Assembly (NCBI RefSeq): GCF_002943525.1
Contig: NZ_CP025394.1
Coordinates: forward strand, 7,269,001 to 7,333,000
Direction of reading: 5' to 3'
DNA length: 64,000 nucleotides
Origin: Kitasatospora sp. MMS16-BH015
GTDB taxonomy: Bacteria > Actinomycetota > Actinomycetes > Streptomycetales > Streptomycetaceae
The notes beneath the pieces are model-generated. The model had not been told where the DNA came from, searched no databases, and saw nothing but the letters and a program-made list of their open reading frames with translations. Shown here one piece after another: positions 31,496-40,282 of the stretch (position 1 is its first letter; each line of letters starts with the position of its first letter). The translations under genes were made by a program, and so were the position numbers.

Positions 31496-31990
31496 TCAGA
31501 CCTCCAGATCGGCCTCGACCCGGGCCAGCTGGTGGCGGGCCATCGCAAGGTTGGCCCGGTTCTTGTCCAGGGCGAGGTAGAGGAAGAGGCCCTTGCCGCC
31601 GCGGCCGGTGATCGGGCGGATCAGGTGGTACTGGCTGGTCAGGGTGATCAGGATGTCCTCGATGCCGTCCTTGAGGCCGAGCATGTCCATGGTGCGCATC
31701 TTGGCCCGCACCACGTCGGTGTTGCCGGCGGCGGCCACCGTGAGGTCGAGGCCGCTGGCACTGTCGAGGGTGCCGAGGGCCATGCCGCTGTTGTAGTCGA
31801 CCAGCGCGGCGCCGATCGCGCCTTCGATGCTGCTGATCGCCATGCGGAGGGTCGCGTCCACGTCTGCCATGTCTGGTGCTCCTTCTGAGTGGGGGTCGGA
31901 ACCGGAGTCCGGTTCGGGTTCGGTTTCGAGGTCGGTTGCTGGTTCTTCGAGGTCGGGCTTGGGGGTTCGGGGGGCTCGGCGTCTGGTCAT
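31496..31990 (-). CDS. Roadblock/LC7 domain protein (last gene of four-gene operon)
   Basis: Roadblock proteins regulate small Ras-like GTPases in bacteria. The domain occupies the last 120 residues: LRMAISSIEGAIGAALVDYNSGMALG, AGNTDVVRAKM, IEDILITLTSQYHLIRPIT and GLFLYLALDKNRANLAMARHQL. Two starts are credible. ATG 31990 overlaps the upstream stop (ATGA) and adds a 40-residue acidic Pro-rich leader (TDLETEPEPDSG). ATG 31870 has a strong AAGGAG and gives just the domain. Both may be used. Confidence 0.85.
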   Translation of the reverse strand: MTRRRAPRTPKPDLEEPATDLETEPEPDSGSDPHSEGAPDMADVDATLRMAISSIEGAIGAALVDYNSGMALGTLDSASGLDLTVAAAGNTDVVRAKMRTMDMLGLKDGIEDILITLTSQYHLIRPITGRGGKGLFLYLALDKNRANLAMARHQLARVEADLEV

Positions 31991-32463
31991 TCGACGGCGG
32001 GGGAGTCGGGGCTCTCGCGGGAGGGCGCGGGCTCGCGGGCGTTGGGGTTGAGGGAGCGGTCGAGCAGCTGCCCGATCCGGGCGGCGGAGCGTCGGCCCTC
32101 CAGGTGGAGGCGGCCCACGTTCACGTCCGGGAAGGAGAGCAGGGTGAGCGCGCAGACGGTGCCGGCCGCGTAGGTGGCGACGTAGCCGTGCTCGCCCCGG
32201 ACCAGCGACTCGCGGAACTCGCCCTGGCCGGTGGCGTCCGCCAACCGCTGGGCCAACGAGAGGGAGGCGGCGGTCAGGGTGGCGAGGCTGCCGGGCTCGG
32301 TGTCATGGGAGTCGTGGGCGAGCAGCATGCCGTCCACGCTGGCGACCAGGCCCCCGGCCAGGTGCGGCACCCGGTGCCGCAGGGCGCGCAGCTCGGCCAT
32401 CAACTCGGCTTCCAGGGTGACCAGTTGCCTGCGTCCGACGCGCTGCTTGAGCGCCCGCCTCAT
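31987..32463 (-). CDS. Roadblock/LC7-like protein
   Basis: 158 residues. MAELRALRHRVPHLAGGLVASVDGMLLAHDS and ATLTAASLSLAQRLADATGQGEF are Roadblock-like, with GYVATYAAGTVCALTLLSFPDVNVGRL as the central strands. A C-terminal tail (NPNAREPAPSRESPDSPAVE) is disordered. Its stop overlaps the start of the next Roadblock gene. An in-frame GTG lies six bases upstream of the chosen ATG. Confidence 0.72.
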   Translation of the reverse strand: MRRALKQRVGRRQLVTLEAELMAELRALRHRVPHLAGGLVASVDGMLLAHDSHDTEPGSLATLTAASLSLAQRLADATGQGEFRESLVRGEHGYVATYAAGTVCALTLLSFPDVNVGRLHLEGRRSAARIGQLLDRSLNPNAREPAPSRESPDSPAVE

Positions 32464-32497
32464 GGCCACGCGGGTGGAGTGGCAGCGGGTGGTGCGG

Positions 32498-33778
32498 TCA
32501 CAGTCGGGCCTCCAGTGCGGTGAGGACTCGGGTCAGCAGGGCGATGTCCGGGTCGCGGTCGGACGGCGGCGGGGGAGCCGCCGGGCTGTTGCGGGGTCGG
32601 GTCGCGCCGGGGGAGCGCCTGGGGAGCGGGACCACCGGGTGAGCGGCGGCCCAGGTGTCCGGGGTGAGCCGGGCCTCGGGGGAGGGGTGGTACTGGGGAG
32701 AGGGAAGGAACTCGGGGGAGGGGTGGGACTCGGGGTCCGGCCGACCGCTCCGGGCGGGCGGCGGGTCAGGGGCGGATCGTGGCTCGGGGAGGGAACGGGG
32801 ATCCGGCGTGGGTCGGGGGTCGAGGACGGGTCGGGTGGTGCCGGTGAACGGGGTCTCGAGGTAGCCGGCGGCGGCCAGGCGGCGGACCTCGGCGGTGGTG
32901 GCGAAGGCGGAGCGGCCGAGCAGCAGGGCGAGGTCCGCCGGAGTCCGGCGGCAGTCGGCCAGGGCGAGCAACTCCCGGCCGTGCGGGCCGAGTCGGGGTC
33001 GGGCCCGGCGTTCGCAGCGGCCCGGCGGGGTGGCGGCGGGCACCAGTGGGGCGTTGTCCACCTGCGGCCAGGGCCAGATCCGGGCCAGCAGGCGCCGGCG
33101 GCGGAGCGTCTCGTGGTGCAGCGCGTGGGCGCCGACCCGGCGGACCGGGCCGAGCCAGTGGCGTACCCCCGGCTCGAAGTACGCGCCGTCCGCCCGGGCC
33201 GAGAGTACGAAGTACCCGGCGTCGTACAGCGCGGAGAGGTGGCAGAGCTCCAACTCGCCCTGGGACAAGTGCCCTTGCTCGACCAGCTGCCGGCCGACCC
33301 GGCGGGCCGGGCCGTGTGCGAGCAGCGTCTGCTGCCAGACGGCGGGCGGGAGCCGGCCGCCGGTGGTGAGCAGGACGGCGAGGCCGGGGGCGTGCGGGCT
33401 CTCGGCGTGCGTCACGGCGCCGTCGACCAGGTAGACCGAGCCGTGCTCGCCGTGCAGCACGCCGGTCGCGCCGGCGCCGGCGAGCTGCTCCACCAGGGCT
33501 CCGCAGTCGGGGAGTTCGGGTCGGTCGACGGCGGTGGCGAGGGCGGCTCGGAAGGAGTGGGCGGTCGCCAACGGGCGGTCGGGGAGCGGGGCTTCGGGGA
33601 GCGGGGCAGGGCCAGGTGGCTGGGGGCGCTCGGTGCGGGCCGGGCGGCCCAGGATCGGCGGGCGCAGTGCGGGCACCGGCCGGAGGTCCGGGCGGAGATC
33701 AGGATGCAGATCAGGATGGAGATCGGGGCGGGTGTCAGGGCGGAGATCGGGGGTCGGTGGCCGTTCGGTCCGGGTCAC
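32498..33778 (-). CDS. Large partner of the Roadblock operon, DUF4388-like with disordered ends
   Basis: 426 residues. The N-terminus is a 12-nt-repeat-encoded stretch (PDLRPDTRPDLHPDLHPD). A globular core follows: GVLHGEHGSVYLVDGAVTHAES, then a helical part GRQLVEQGHLSQGELELCHLSALYDAGYFVL, resembling PatA-like or DUF4388 modules that link to GTPase/Roadblock systems. HGRELLALADCRRTPADLALLLGRSAFATTAEVRRLAAAGYL looks like a winged-helix end. The C-terminal 110 residues are Pro/Ser/Arg repeats (PDPRSLPEPRSAPDPP). GTG overlaps the upstream stop (GTGA). Role unknown, probably signalling. Confidence 0.6.
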   Translation of the reverse strand: MTRTERPPTPDLRPDTRPDLHPDLHPDLRPDLRPVPALRPPILGRPARTERPQPPGPAPLPEAPLPDRPLATAHSFRAALATAVDRPELPDCGALVEQLAGAGATGVLHGEHGSVYLVDGAVTHAESPHAPGLAVLLTTGGRLPPAVWQQTLLAHGPARRVGRQLVEQGHLSQGELELCHLSALYDAGYFVLSARADGAYFEPGVRHWLGPVRRVGAHALHHETLRRRRLLARIWPWPQVDNAPLVPAATPPGRCERRARPRLGPHGRELLALADCRRTPADLALLLGRSAFATTAEVRRLAAAGYLETPFTGTTRPVLDPRPTPDPRSLPEPRSAPDPPPARSGRPDPESHPSPEFLPSPQYHPSPEARLTPDTWAAAHPVVPLPRRSPGATRPRNSPAAPPPPSDRDPDIALLTRVLTALEARL

Positions 33779-34158
33779 AGAAGAACCAACTCCTCGGCCA
33801 GGGACTGGAGTCGGATCCGGGCCACGGCGAGGTTGCCCTGCCGGCGGTCGAGCCAGAGGTGGAGGAGGAGCCTGCTGTCGAAGGTGGTGTCGACGAAGCG
33901 GATCAGGTGGTAGCTGCTGCCGGTGGTGAGGATCAGGTCCTGGAGTGGCATCCTGGGGTCCTCCTGGTCGGCGAAGGTGGGGCACTCGGCGGCGGCGCGG
34001 GCCAGGTCGGTGGCCTCGGCCGCGGTGGTCTCGTGGTCGCCGCTCGGGCTCTCCCCCTGGTGGCCGAGGGCCAGGCCGCTGCCCCAGTCGGTGAGGCTGA
34101 CTCCTCGGGCACCGGCGATCGTCATCGCCTGGGCCAGGCAGTCGTCGATTCCGGGCAC
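33775..34158 (-). CDS. Roadblock/LC7 domain protein (first gene of operon)
   Basis: 127 residues from GTG 34158, which has AAGGAG six bases upstream. MTIAGARGVSLTDWGSGLALG is the first helix-strand unit, then PLQDLILTTGSSYHLIRFVD and LLLHLWLDRRQGNLAVARIRL, closely parallel to the Roadblock protein at the other end of the operon. A frame to 34287 adds an unlikely basic leader. The two outer Roadblock genes share the YHLIR motif and look like diverged paralogues. Confidence 0.85.
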   Translation of the reverse strand: MPGIDDCLAQAMTIAGARGVSLTDWGSGLALGHQGESPSGDHETTAAEATDLARAAAECPTFADQEDPRMPLQDLILTTGSSYHLIRFVDTTFDSRLLLHLWLDRRQGNLAVARIRLQSLAEELVLL

Positions 34159-34518
34159 ACGGGCTCCTTCGGGCGGGCGGGGGCCGCTACGGCGGGTGGC
34201 CCCTCCGGCACGGAAGGCTACTGGGGGTGACGGTGTGATGAAAATGTCGTCGTCATATTCCGCTGGCCTTCGCCGGTTTCCGGCCACGCGTCCGAGGCCC
34301 GCCGACCCTGGCCCGAGCTGGTGGATTCCCGGCTGTCGAGGCCGATCGGGCCGCCGTCAGGTTGGCTTGAATGCGTCCGTGCTCCGGTGAATGATCGGCG
34401 CTCGAAGGGGCGTGCGAACCTCAACTGCTCGCACGCTGATACAAACTGACTGATCCTCAGTTATTTTCCCGCATCCGCCCGGTCACCCCGTCGGGTGGGC
34501 TGCGCAGGAGGTGGCGTG

Positions 34519-35255
34519 ATGTCGACCACGCGGATCCCGGGGCCGCCCGGCCTGCCCCTGATCGGCTCGGCGTTCGAGCTGGCTCGTCGGCCGCTCCAGG
34601 CCATGCTGGCCGCCCGGCGTGACCGCGGCGACGTGGTGCGGTTCAGCGTCGGCCCGCCCGGGCTGCGGCGCGAGCTGTACGCGGTGTTCTCCCCCGAGGG
34701 GGTGCAGCAGGTGCTGGCCGGGGAGGCCGCCAACTTCCGCAAGGAGAGCGAGCTCTACGAGGAGGTGCGGGAGAGCTTCGGCAACGGCCTGCTCACCGCG
34801 CAGGACACGGACTACCAGCGTCAACGCCGCCTGGTCCAGCCGCTGTTCACCAAGCGCCGGGTGGACGGCTATGCCGAGGCGGTGGGGGTGGAGGCGGCCG
34901 CGCTGGTCGATCGCTGGGCGGCGGTGCCGGACGGGGTGGTGGACACCGTCGGCGAGATGTCCCGGTTCGCCCTGCGGACGGTGGCCCGGATCCTGTTCGG
35001 CACCGACGTGGAGGCGGCGGCGGAGGTCGGTGGTGACCTGCTCGGGCTGCTCGCGGCGGCACGGACCGAGGACGGGGAGCGGCTGGACGCGGGCGAGCTG
35101 CGCGACCAGGTGCTGATCTTCCTGCTGGCCGGGCACGAGACCACGGCTACCTCGCTGACCTTCGCGCTGCACCTGCTGGGCCGGCACCCGCAGGAGCGAC
35201 GACGGGCCCGCGAGCAGGTCGAGCGGGTGCTCGGCAGGCGGCCGAGGGAGCGAAC
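34519..35255 (+). pseudogene. Cytochrome P450 remnant with internal deletion and lost C-terminal half
   Basis: AGGAGG precedes ATG 34519 and the protein starts as a normal bacterial P450 (IPGPPGLPLIGSAFELARRP; LTAQDTDYQRQRRLVQPLF). After the segment ARILFGTDVEAAAEV the frame jumps to GGDLLGLLAAARTEDGERL, omitting some 60 residues present in relatives, without losing frame. The I-helix LLAGHETTATSLTFALHLLG is intact, but the sequence dissolves after QVERVLG. ExxR and the heme Cys motif are absent. It cannot bind heme as a P450. The right breakpoint abuts a transposase remnant. Confidence 0.85.
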
Positions 35256-35259
35256 TCGA

Positions 35260-35525
35260 CCCGCCGGACGTTACGGAAGAAGCCCTGCCTGTGCACCACC
35301 AGGCGGGGGTGGACCCCCGGGGTCGTCTCCCGGCTTGGCCGCCGGGGTGGGCTGGTTTCGACGGCCAGGTCCACCAAGGTCCTCACCGGTCCGGGGGTGC
35401 ACAGCACCGCGTCAGTCAGCTCGAACAGTGCATCGCGTCGTCCGGTCGCGCAGTCCTGGAAGGCCTCGGAAGCGTGACGGCTCCGCGAACGGCTCGCCCT
35501 GAACACCCTGTTCCACCGCAGTCGC
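35260..35525 (-). pseudogene. N-terminal fragment of a transposase
   Basis: On the minus strand the words RHASEAFQDCATGRRDALFE, LTDAVLCTPGPVRTLVDLA match the N-terminus of a family of putative transposases frequent in streptomycetes, where the protein continues for several hundred residues. Here it ends after about 60 residues in unrelated Pro/Arg-rich sequence. The rest of the element is absent. A strong compound hairpin lies just upstream of its start. Confidence 0.6.
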
Positions 35526-35529
35526 CGGC

Positions 35530-35588
35530 ACGGCCCTCGCGTCAAGTCCTGTATTCCTTGGTCAAGTTCAGGATCACGCGAGGGCCGT
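35530..35588. repeat. 13-bp-arm inverted repeat with nested hairpin, likely part of the decayed mobile element
   Basis: ACGGCCCTCGCGT (35530-35542) and ACGCGAGGGCCGT (35576-35588) are exact inverted copies. The 33-bp loop holds TCCTG...CAGGA and, inside, CCTTG-GT-CAAG, so one strand can fold into a long three-tier stem. It lies at the 5' side of the transposase fragment, possibly the element's end or a leader that limits transposase expression. Confidence 0.65.
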
Positions 35589-35894
35589 AGCCACGTCCCG
35601 GAGGCGCCCGAACGAGTGATCGCCGGGCCCGCCTGTTCGAGGCCGGGCGTCAAACGGCAAGCTGAGGCGACCTAGCACATCAACTTCCCTCTGTGGGTAG
35701 CTTTTCAGATCTTCGGTCAGCCGTATCGGTGGGCTGGATAGCGTCCTGGCATCCGAGACCGAAGCGTTCCTCCGGCGGGCATCCAGCTGCTGGCATATGC
35801 CAGTGGCGGATGACCCGAGCCGGGTCGCCCGGTCGAAGACAGCTCGGGCGGCGGTGCCTCTCGGGCCCGACCGGTGACCTGGAGGCCACACACC
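35589..35894. other. Intergenic region upstream of the MHYT gene
   Basis: About 300 bp without a gene. It contains the perfect 14-bp palindrome CTGGCATATGCCAG (35790-35803), about 90 bp upstream of the MHYT start, and an AT-richer patch around 35698-35715 (TAGCTTTTCAGATCTTC). These are candidates for promoter and operator of the MHYT-conservon region. Confidence 0.45.
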
Positions 35895-36677
35895 ATGGGA
35901 ACCCTGAACCACTTCAGCTTCGGCCTGATCACGCCCGCGATCTCGTACCTGATGGCCTGCGTCGGCGCCGCGCTCGGCCTGCGCTGCACCCTGCGGGCGC
36001 TCGCCGCGACCGGCGCCTCGCGCCGCAACTGGCTGTTCACGGCGGCGGCCGCGATCGGCTCCGGCATCTGGACGATGCACTTCATCGCGATGTTCGGCTT
36101 CACGGTGGACGGCACCGAGGTGCGCTACGACGTGCCGATCACCCTGCTCAGCCTGGTGATGGCGATCGCCGTGGTCGGGGTCGGGGTGTTCCTGGTCGGC
36201 TACGGGCGCAACCGCAACCGGGCGCTGCTGCTCGGCGGGCTGGCCACCGGGATCGGGGTGGCCGCGATGCACTACACCGGGATGGCGGCCGTCCGGCTGC
36301 ACGGTGAAGTCCACTACGAGGTGGGCGCGGTGGTGCTCTCGGTGCTGATCGCGGTGGCCGCCGCCACCGCCGCGCTCTGGGCCGCCGTGACCATCCGCAA
36401 CGTCTGGGCGGCGGGCGCCGCCGCACTGCTGATGGGCGTCGCGGTGAGCAGCATGCACTACACCGGGATGGCCGCCGTTCAGGTGCACATGCACCCCGGC
36501 CGGGCCGAGCTCGGCGGCGCGACCCCGATGCAGTTCGTCTTCCCGCTCGCCGTGGCGCTCGGCTCCTTCCTCTTCCTGGCCTCCGCCTTCGTCGCACTCT
36601 CGCCCACCGCGCAGGAGAACGCCGCCTACCGCCAGGCGGGCGAGCTCACGGTCGAGGAATTCGACCGCGCGGCCTGA
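35895..36677 (+). CDS. MHYT domain integral membrane sensor
   Basis: 260 residues, about seven membrane helices. The three diagnostic motifs are present: MHFIAM, MHYTGMAAV and a second MHYTGMAAV, thought to coordinate copper and sense oxygen, CO or NO. No output domain (GGDEF, EAL or kinase) is attached, so it needs a partner. The gene lies 55 bp upstream of cvnA on the same strand, which suggests it feeds the conservon. GGAGG precedes the ATG by ten bases. Confidence 0.9.
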   Translation: MGTLNHFSFGLITPAISYLMACVGAALGLRCTLRALAATGASRRNWLFTAAAAIGSGIWTMHFIAMFGFTVDGTEVRYDVPITLLSLVMAIAVVGVGVFLVGYGRNRNRALLLGGLATGIGVAAMHYTGMAAVRLHGEVHYEVGAVVLSVLIAVAAATAALWAAVTIRNVWAAGAAALLMGVAVSSMHYTGMAAVQVHMHPGRAELGGATPMQFVFPLAVALGSFLFLASAFVALSPTAQENAAYRQAGELTVEEFDRAA

Positions 36678-36732
36678 GGGGCCCCGGGCCGGTCCACACG
36701 TCAACTCCGTTCCACCGAAAGGGCAAGCACCC

Positions 36733-39360
36733 ATGCGAGTACGCCGCGGTACCTCCCGCAGCGCACCGACGGCGGCACCGAGCGCCGGACGCGGCCCCGT
36801 CCGCCCCGGCGGCACCGGGCAGCGGCGGGGCGCGCACGCCGGGCCGCCGGCCCGGGAGAGCGTGGCCGAGCTGACCGGCGAGGTCAACCAGGCTGCCGGG
36901 CAAACCGGTTGGCAGCGGTTGCGGCCCCGGACGGTGCGGGCCAGGATCATCGCGCTGCTGATGGTGCCGGTGGTCTCGGTGCTCGCGCTCTGGGCCTTCG
37001 CCACCGTCACCACCGCGCAGGACGTGTGGAGCCTGATCCACCTCCAGGACACCGACCGCACCGTGCTCGCCCCGGTCCGGGCCACCCTGGCCGGCCTCCA
37101 GGAGGAACGGACTGCTGCCGGGCAGCTGTTGGCCGGCTCCGGCGCGGGCCGGGAGAGCGCGCTGCGCGAGGCGGGCACCGCCACCGACCGGGCGTTCGCC
37201 CCGCTCGCGCTGGCCGACCGGTACAACCGGGCCGACGCCGAGGGGTTGGGCCCGGAGACCGCCGCCCGGGTGGACGCGCTGGGCACCGCAGTCGCGGCGC
37301 TGCCCGCGCTGCGGGCCCGGCTGCTGGCCCGGACCGTCGGCTGGGACGAGGCGTACGCCGCGTACGCGGCCGCCACCGATCGGGCCTTCGAAGTGCTCGG
37401 CTCCACCACGCAGTTGCAGGACCACCGGGCCGCCTCGGACGCCCGGGTGCTGCTCGAACTCTCCCGCTCGCACGAGCAACTGGCCCGGGAGGACGCCCTG
37501 CTGCGGGCCGGGCAGGCGGTCGGCTCACTCACCACGCCCCAACTGCGCTCCTTCGCCGATGCGGTGGCCGCCCGGCGGCTGTTCGAGCAGACCGCCGCTC
37601 CCGATCTGCGGCCGGCCGACCGCACCGCGCTGGCCGTGCTCACCACCGGCACCGACCACCGTGACCTGACCCGGGCCGAGGACGCCGTGGCCGGCGCGAA
37701 CGACGGCGGCGCGGCGGTGGCCGCCATCGGCCCGGACCAGTGGCAGACCGCCGCCGACGCGGTCGGCCGGGGCCTGACCTCGGTGGAGGACCAGGCGGGC
37801 AGCGCCGCCGTCCAGCGGGTGCGGCCGTACGCCCTGGGCCTGTTCACCCCGGCGGGCACCGCCGTGCTGCTGGGGCTGATCGCGGTGCTCGCCTCGCTGC
37901 TGATCTCGGTGCAGATCGGCCGCGGGCTGGTCACCGAGCTGATCGCCCTGCGCAACAGCGCACTCGAGCTCGCGCTGCGCAAACTCCCCTCCACCATCCG
38001 GCGGTTGCGCGCGGGCGAGGAGATCGACGTGGCGGCGGAGGCGCCGTTGCGCGGCTACGGCGAGGACGAGATCGGGCAGGTGCACGGCGCGCTGGACACC
38101 GTGCAGCGGGCCGCCGTCACCGCCGCCGTGGAGCGGGCCGAGGTGCTCTCCGGGGTCTCCGGGGTGTTCGTCAACCTGGCCCGGCGCAGCCAGGTGCTGG
38201 TGCACCGCCAACTCACCCTGCTGGACGCGATGGAGCGGCGCACCGAGGACCCGGCCGAGCTGGAGGACCTGTTCCGGCTGGACCACCTGACCACCCGGAT
38301 GCGGCGGCACGCGGAGGGCCTGATCATCCTCTCCGGCGCGGTGCCCGGCCGGGCCTGGCGGCGGCCGGTGCCGCTGATGGACGTGGTGCGGGCGGCCGTG
38401 GCCGAGGTGGAGGAGTACGCCCGGGTCGAGGTGCACCGGCTGCCGTTCGCGGCGGTGGCCGGCCCGGCGGTGGCCGACCTCACCCACCTGGTGGCCGAAC
38501 TGGTCGAGAACGCCACGGGGTTCTCGCCCCCGCACACCAAGGTGCACATCCGGGGCGAGCAGGTGGGCAACGGCTACGCGCTGGAGATCGAGGACCGCGG
38601 GCTCGGCATGGGCCCCGAGGCGCTCTCCGACGCCAACCGCCGGATCGGCGCCACTGACCAGGTGGACCTCTTCGACAGCGACCGGCTCGGCCTCTTCGTG
38701 GTCAGCCGGCTGGCCCGCCGCCACGAGGTCAAGGTGGCCCTGCGGCCCTCCGCGTACGGCGGCACCACCGCCGTGGTCCTGCTGCCGACCACCCTGCTGG
38801 ACGGCAGCGAGACGGAGCCGCCCGCCGCCCCCCGCTCCCTGCCGGCGGCCGCGCCGCAGCCCGCACCGCCGGTGCCACAGCTCGCCCCTCCGGCGCCCGA
38901 GCCCGCACCGGCGTCCGAGCCCGCGTCCGCACCGGCGTCCGCGGCCGACACTCCCGATGTGCCCGAGGCGGCCACCCCGCCGTCACCGTCACCGGCCCAA
39001 CCACCCGCCACGGTGAACCCGTTCGGGATGCGGGACGGCAGCCCCGGGGTGCTCCGGCCGACTCCGTTCGGCGGGCCGCGGACTCCGGCCCGGCCGGATC
39101 TGGTGCCGCAGGCCTTGGTGCCAGGGCCAACGGCCGGTGCGAGCGGGCCCGCCGAGGGTGAACTGCCGCGCCGGGTACGGCAGGCGAGTCTGGCGCCGCA
39201 GCTGCGGGAGGCACCGCTGCTCGGCGGGAGTGGCACCGACCAGGGCCGACGGGATCCGGATCAGGCGCGGGCGGCGATGTCCGCGTATCAGCAGGGTTGG
39301 GCGCGCGGCAAGGGCCGCCGCGCCGGGCAGAGCGACTCCGAGGAGGGCAAGAACCGATGA
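36733..39360 (+). CDS. cvnA: Conservon sensor histidine kinase-like protein (CvnA)
   Basis: 875 residues, first component of a conservon, a membrane complex resembling a G-protein-coupled system. After a Pro-rich cytosolic leader, a membrane helix (ARIIALLMVPVVSVLALWAF), a nitrate/nitrite-sensor-type extracytoplasmic domain (about 100-375), a second helix (AVLLGLIAVLASLLISVQIG), HAMP, and an HATPase domain with LVENATGFSPPHTKV (N box), EDRGLGMG (G1) and DRLGLFVVSRLARRHEV. A normal His phosphoacceptor motif is not evident, as in other CvnA proteins. The last 190 residues are Pro/Ala-rich. Its stop overlaps the cvnB start. Confidence 0.92.
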   Translation: MRVRRGTSRSAPTAAPSAGRGPVRPGGTGQRRGAHAGPPARESVAELTGEVNQAAGQTGWQRLRPRTVRARIIALLMVPVVSVLALWAFATVTTAQDVWSLIHLQDTDRTVLAPVRATLAGLQEERTAAGQLLAGSGAGRESALREAGTATDRAFAPLALADRYNRADAEGLGPETAARVDALGTAVAALPALRARLLARTVGWDEAYAAYAAATDRAFEVLGSTTQLQDHRAASDARVLLELSRSHEQLAREDALLRAGQAVGSLTTPQLRSFADAVAARRLFEQTAAPDLRPADRTALAVLTTGTDHRDLTRAEDAVAGANDGGAAVAAIGPDQWQTAADAVGRGLTSVEDQAGSAAVQRVRPYALGLFTPAGTAVLLGLIAVLASLLISVQIGRGLVTELIALRNSALELALRKLPSTIRRLRAGEEIDVAAEAPLRGYGEDEIGQVHGALDTVQRAAVTAAVERAEVLSGVSGVFVNLARRSQVLVHRQLTLLDAMERRTEDPAELEDLFRLDHLTTRMRRHAEGLIILSGAVPGRAWRRPVPLMDVVRAAVAEVEEYARVEVHRLPFAAVAGPAVADLTHLVAELVENATGFSPPHTKVHIRGEQVGNGYALEIEDRGLGMGPEALSDANRRIGATDQVDLFDSDRLGLFVVSRLARRHEVKVALRPSAYGGTTAVVLLPTTLLDGSETEPPAAPRSLPAAAPQPAPPVPQLAPPAPEPAPASEPASAPASAADTPDVPEAATPPSPSPAQPPATVNPFGMRDGSPGVLRPTPFGGPRTPARPDLVPQALVPGPTAGASGPAEGELPRRVRQASLAPQLREAPLLGGSGTDQGRRDPDQARAAMSAYQQGWARGKGRRAGQSDSEEGKNR

Positions 39361-39848
39361 TCGGTACCACGCACCACGCAGGTGAGCTCAACTGGCTGCT
39401 GGACGAACTCGTTTCACGGGTGGCCCAGGTCAGGTTCGCGGTGATGCTCTCGGCCGACGGCCTGGCGATGGGCACCTCGGCCGGGATCGGCCGGGAGGAC
39501 GGCGAACACCTGGCGGCCGTGGCCTCCGGCTTCCACAGCCTGGCCAAGGGCGCCGGGCGGCACTTCGACGCCGGTGAAGTCCGCCAGACCATGGTGGAGT
39601 TGGAGCACGGATTCCTGTTCGTGGCGGCGGCCGGCGAGGGCACCTGCCTGGCGGTCTTCGCGGGGGCGGACGCCGATCTCGGGTTGATCGCCTACGAGAT
39701 GGCCCGGTTGGTCCGCCGGGTCGGCGAGCACCTGCACACCGCGCCGCGCCAGGCGGACGACCTCCTCGCGCCGCGCCGGGACGGCCACCCCGCACCGGGC
39801 GGGGCGGACGGCCTGCGGACCGCGCCGCGCGGCGCGGTCGGGGGGTGA
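39357..39848 (+). CDS. cvnB: Roadblock/LC7 protein (CvnB)
   Basis: 163 residues. Family start LNWLLDELVSRVAQVRFAVMLSADGLAMG, then EHLAAVASGFHSLAKGA, MVELEHGFLFVAAAGEGTCLAVF and DLGLIAYEMARLVRRVGEHL. CvnB is believed to stimulate the CvnD GTPase. ATG overlaps the cvnA stop (ATGA). A 30-residue Pro/Gly tail follows the domain. Confidence 0.95.
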   Translation: MIGTTHHAGELNWLLDELVSRVAQVRFAVMLSADGLAMGTSAGIGREDGEHLAAVASGFHSLAKGAGRHFDAGEVRQTMVELEHGFLFVAAAGEGTCLAVFAGADADLGLIAYEMARLVRRVGEHLHTAPRQADDLLAPRRDGHPAPGGADGLRTAPRGAVGG

Positions 39849-40282
39849 GCCCGGTGCCGTACCCGCCGCGCCACTACCTGCCGGGCTCCGACTTCGGCTA
39901 CCCGCCGCCGCCCGAGCAGCCCACCCGCTGGTACGACGACGCCGCCGGGCCGCTGGTCCGCCCCTACGCGATGACCAAGGGCCGGACCAGGCCCGCCGGG
40001 CAGGAGTTCGACCTGATCGCGCTGGTGGTGAGCGACTTCGCGGATGGCAGCGAGCCGGGGGTGGGCCCGGAGCAGGGCCTGATCCTGGACCTGTGCCGCA
40101 ACAACGCGCTCTCGGTGGCCGAGATCGCCGCCGAGACCGACCTACCGCTGGGCGTGGTGCGGGTGCTGCTCGGCGATCTGCTGGCCGCCGAGCACATCCG
40201 GGTCTCCCGCCCGGTGCCGCCCGCCCAGCTGCCCGACGAACACATCCTCCGTGAGGTGATCAATGGTCTCCGTGCGCTCTGA
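39845..40282 (+). CDS. cvnC: DUF742 protein (CvnC)
   Basis: 145 residues with the DUF742 winged-helix-like domain: VRPYAMTKGRTRPAGQEFDL, LILDLCRNNALSVAEIAAE, DLPLGVVRVLLGDLLAAEHI, and the terminal DEHILREVINGLRAL. GTG overlaps the end of cvnB by four bases, and its own end overlaps cvnD by 20 bases. Some homologues bind DNA or bridge the kinase to the GTPase. Confidence 0.95.
   Translation: MSPVPYPPRHYLPGSDFGYPPPPEQPTRWYDDAAGPLVRPYAMTKGRTRPAGQEFDLIALVVSDFADGSEPGVGPEQGLILDLCRNNALSVAEIAAETDLPLGVVRVLLGDLLAAEHIRVSRPVPPAQLPDEHILREVINGLRAL

Noticed and set aside
34519-35255. RarE-type P450 belonging to the conservon
   Set aside because: Although some conservons carry a P450, this one is a heme-motif-less remnant separated from cvnA by a transposase scrap and the MHYT gene.
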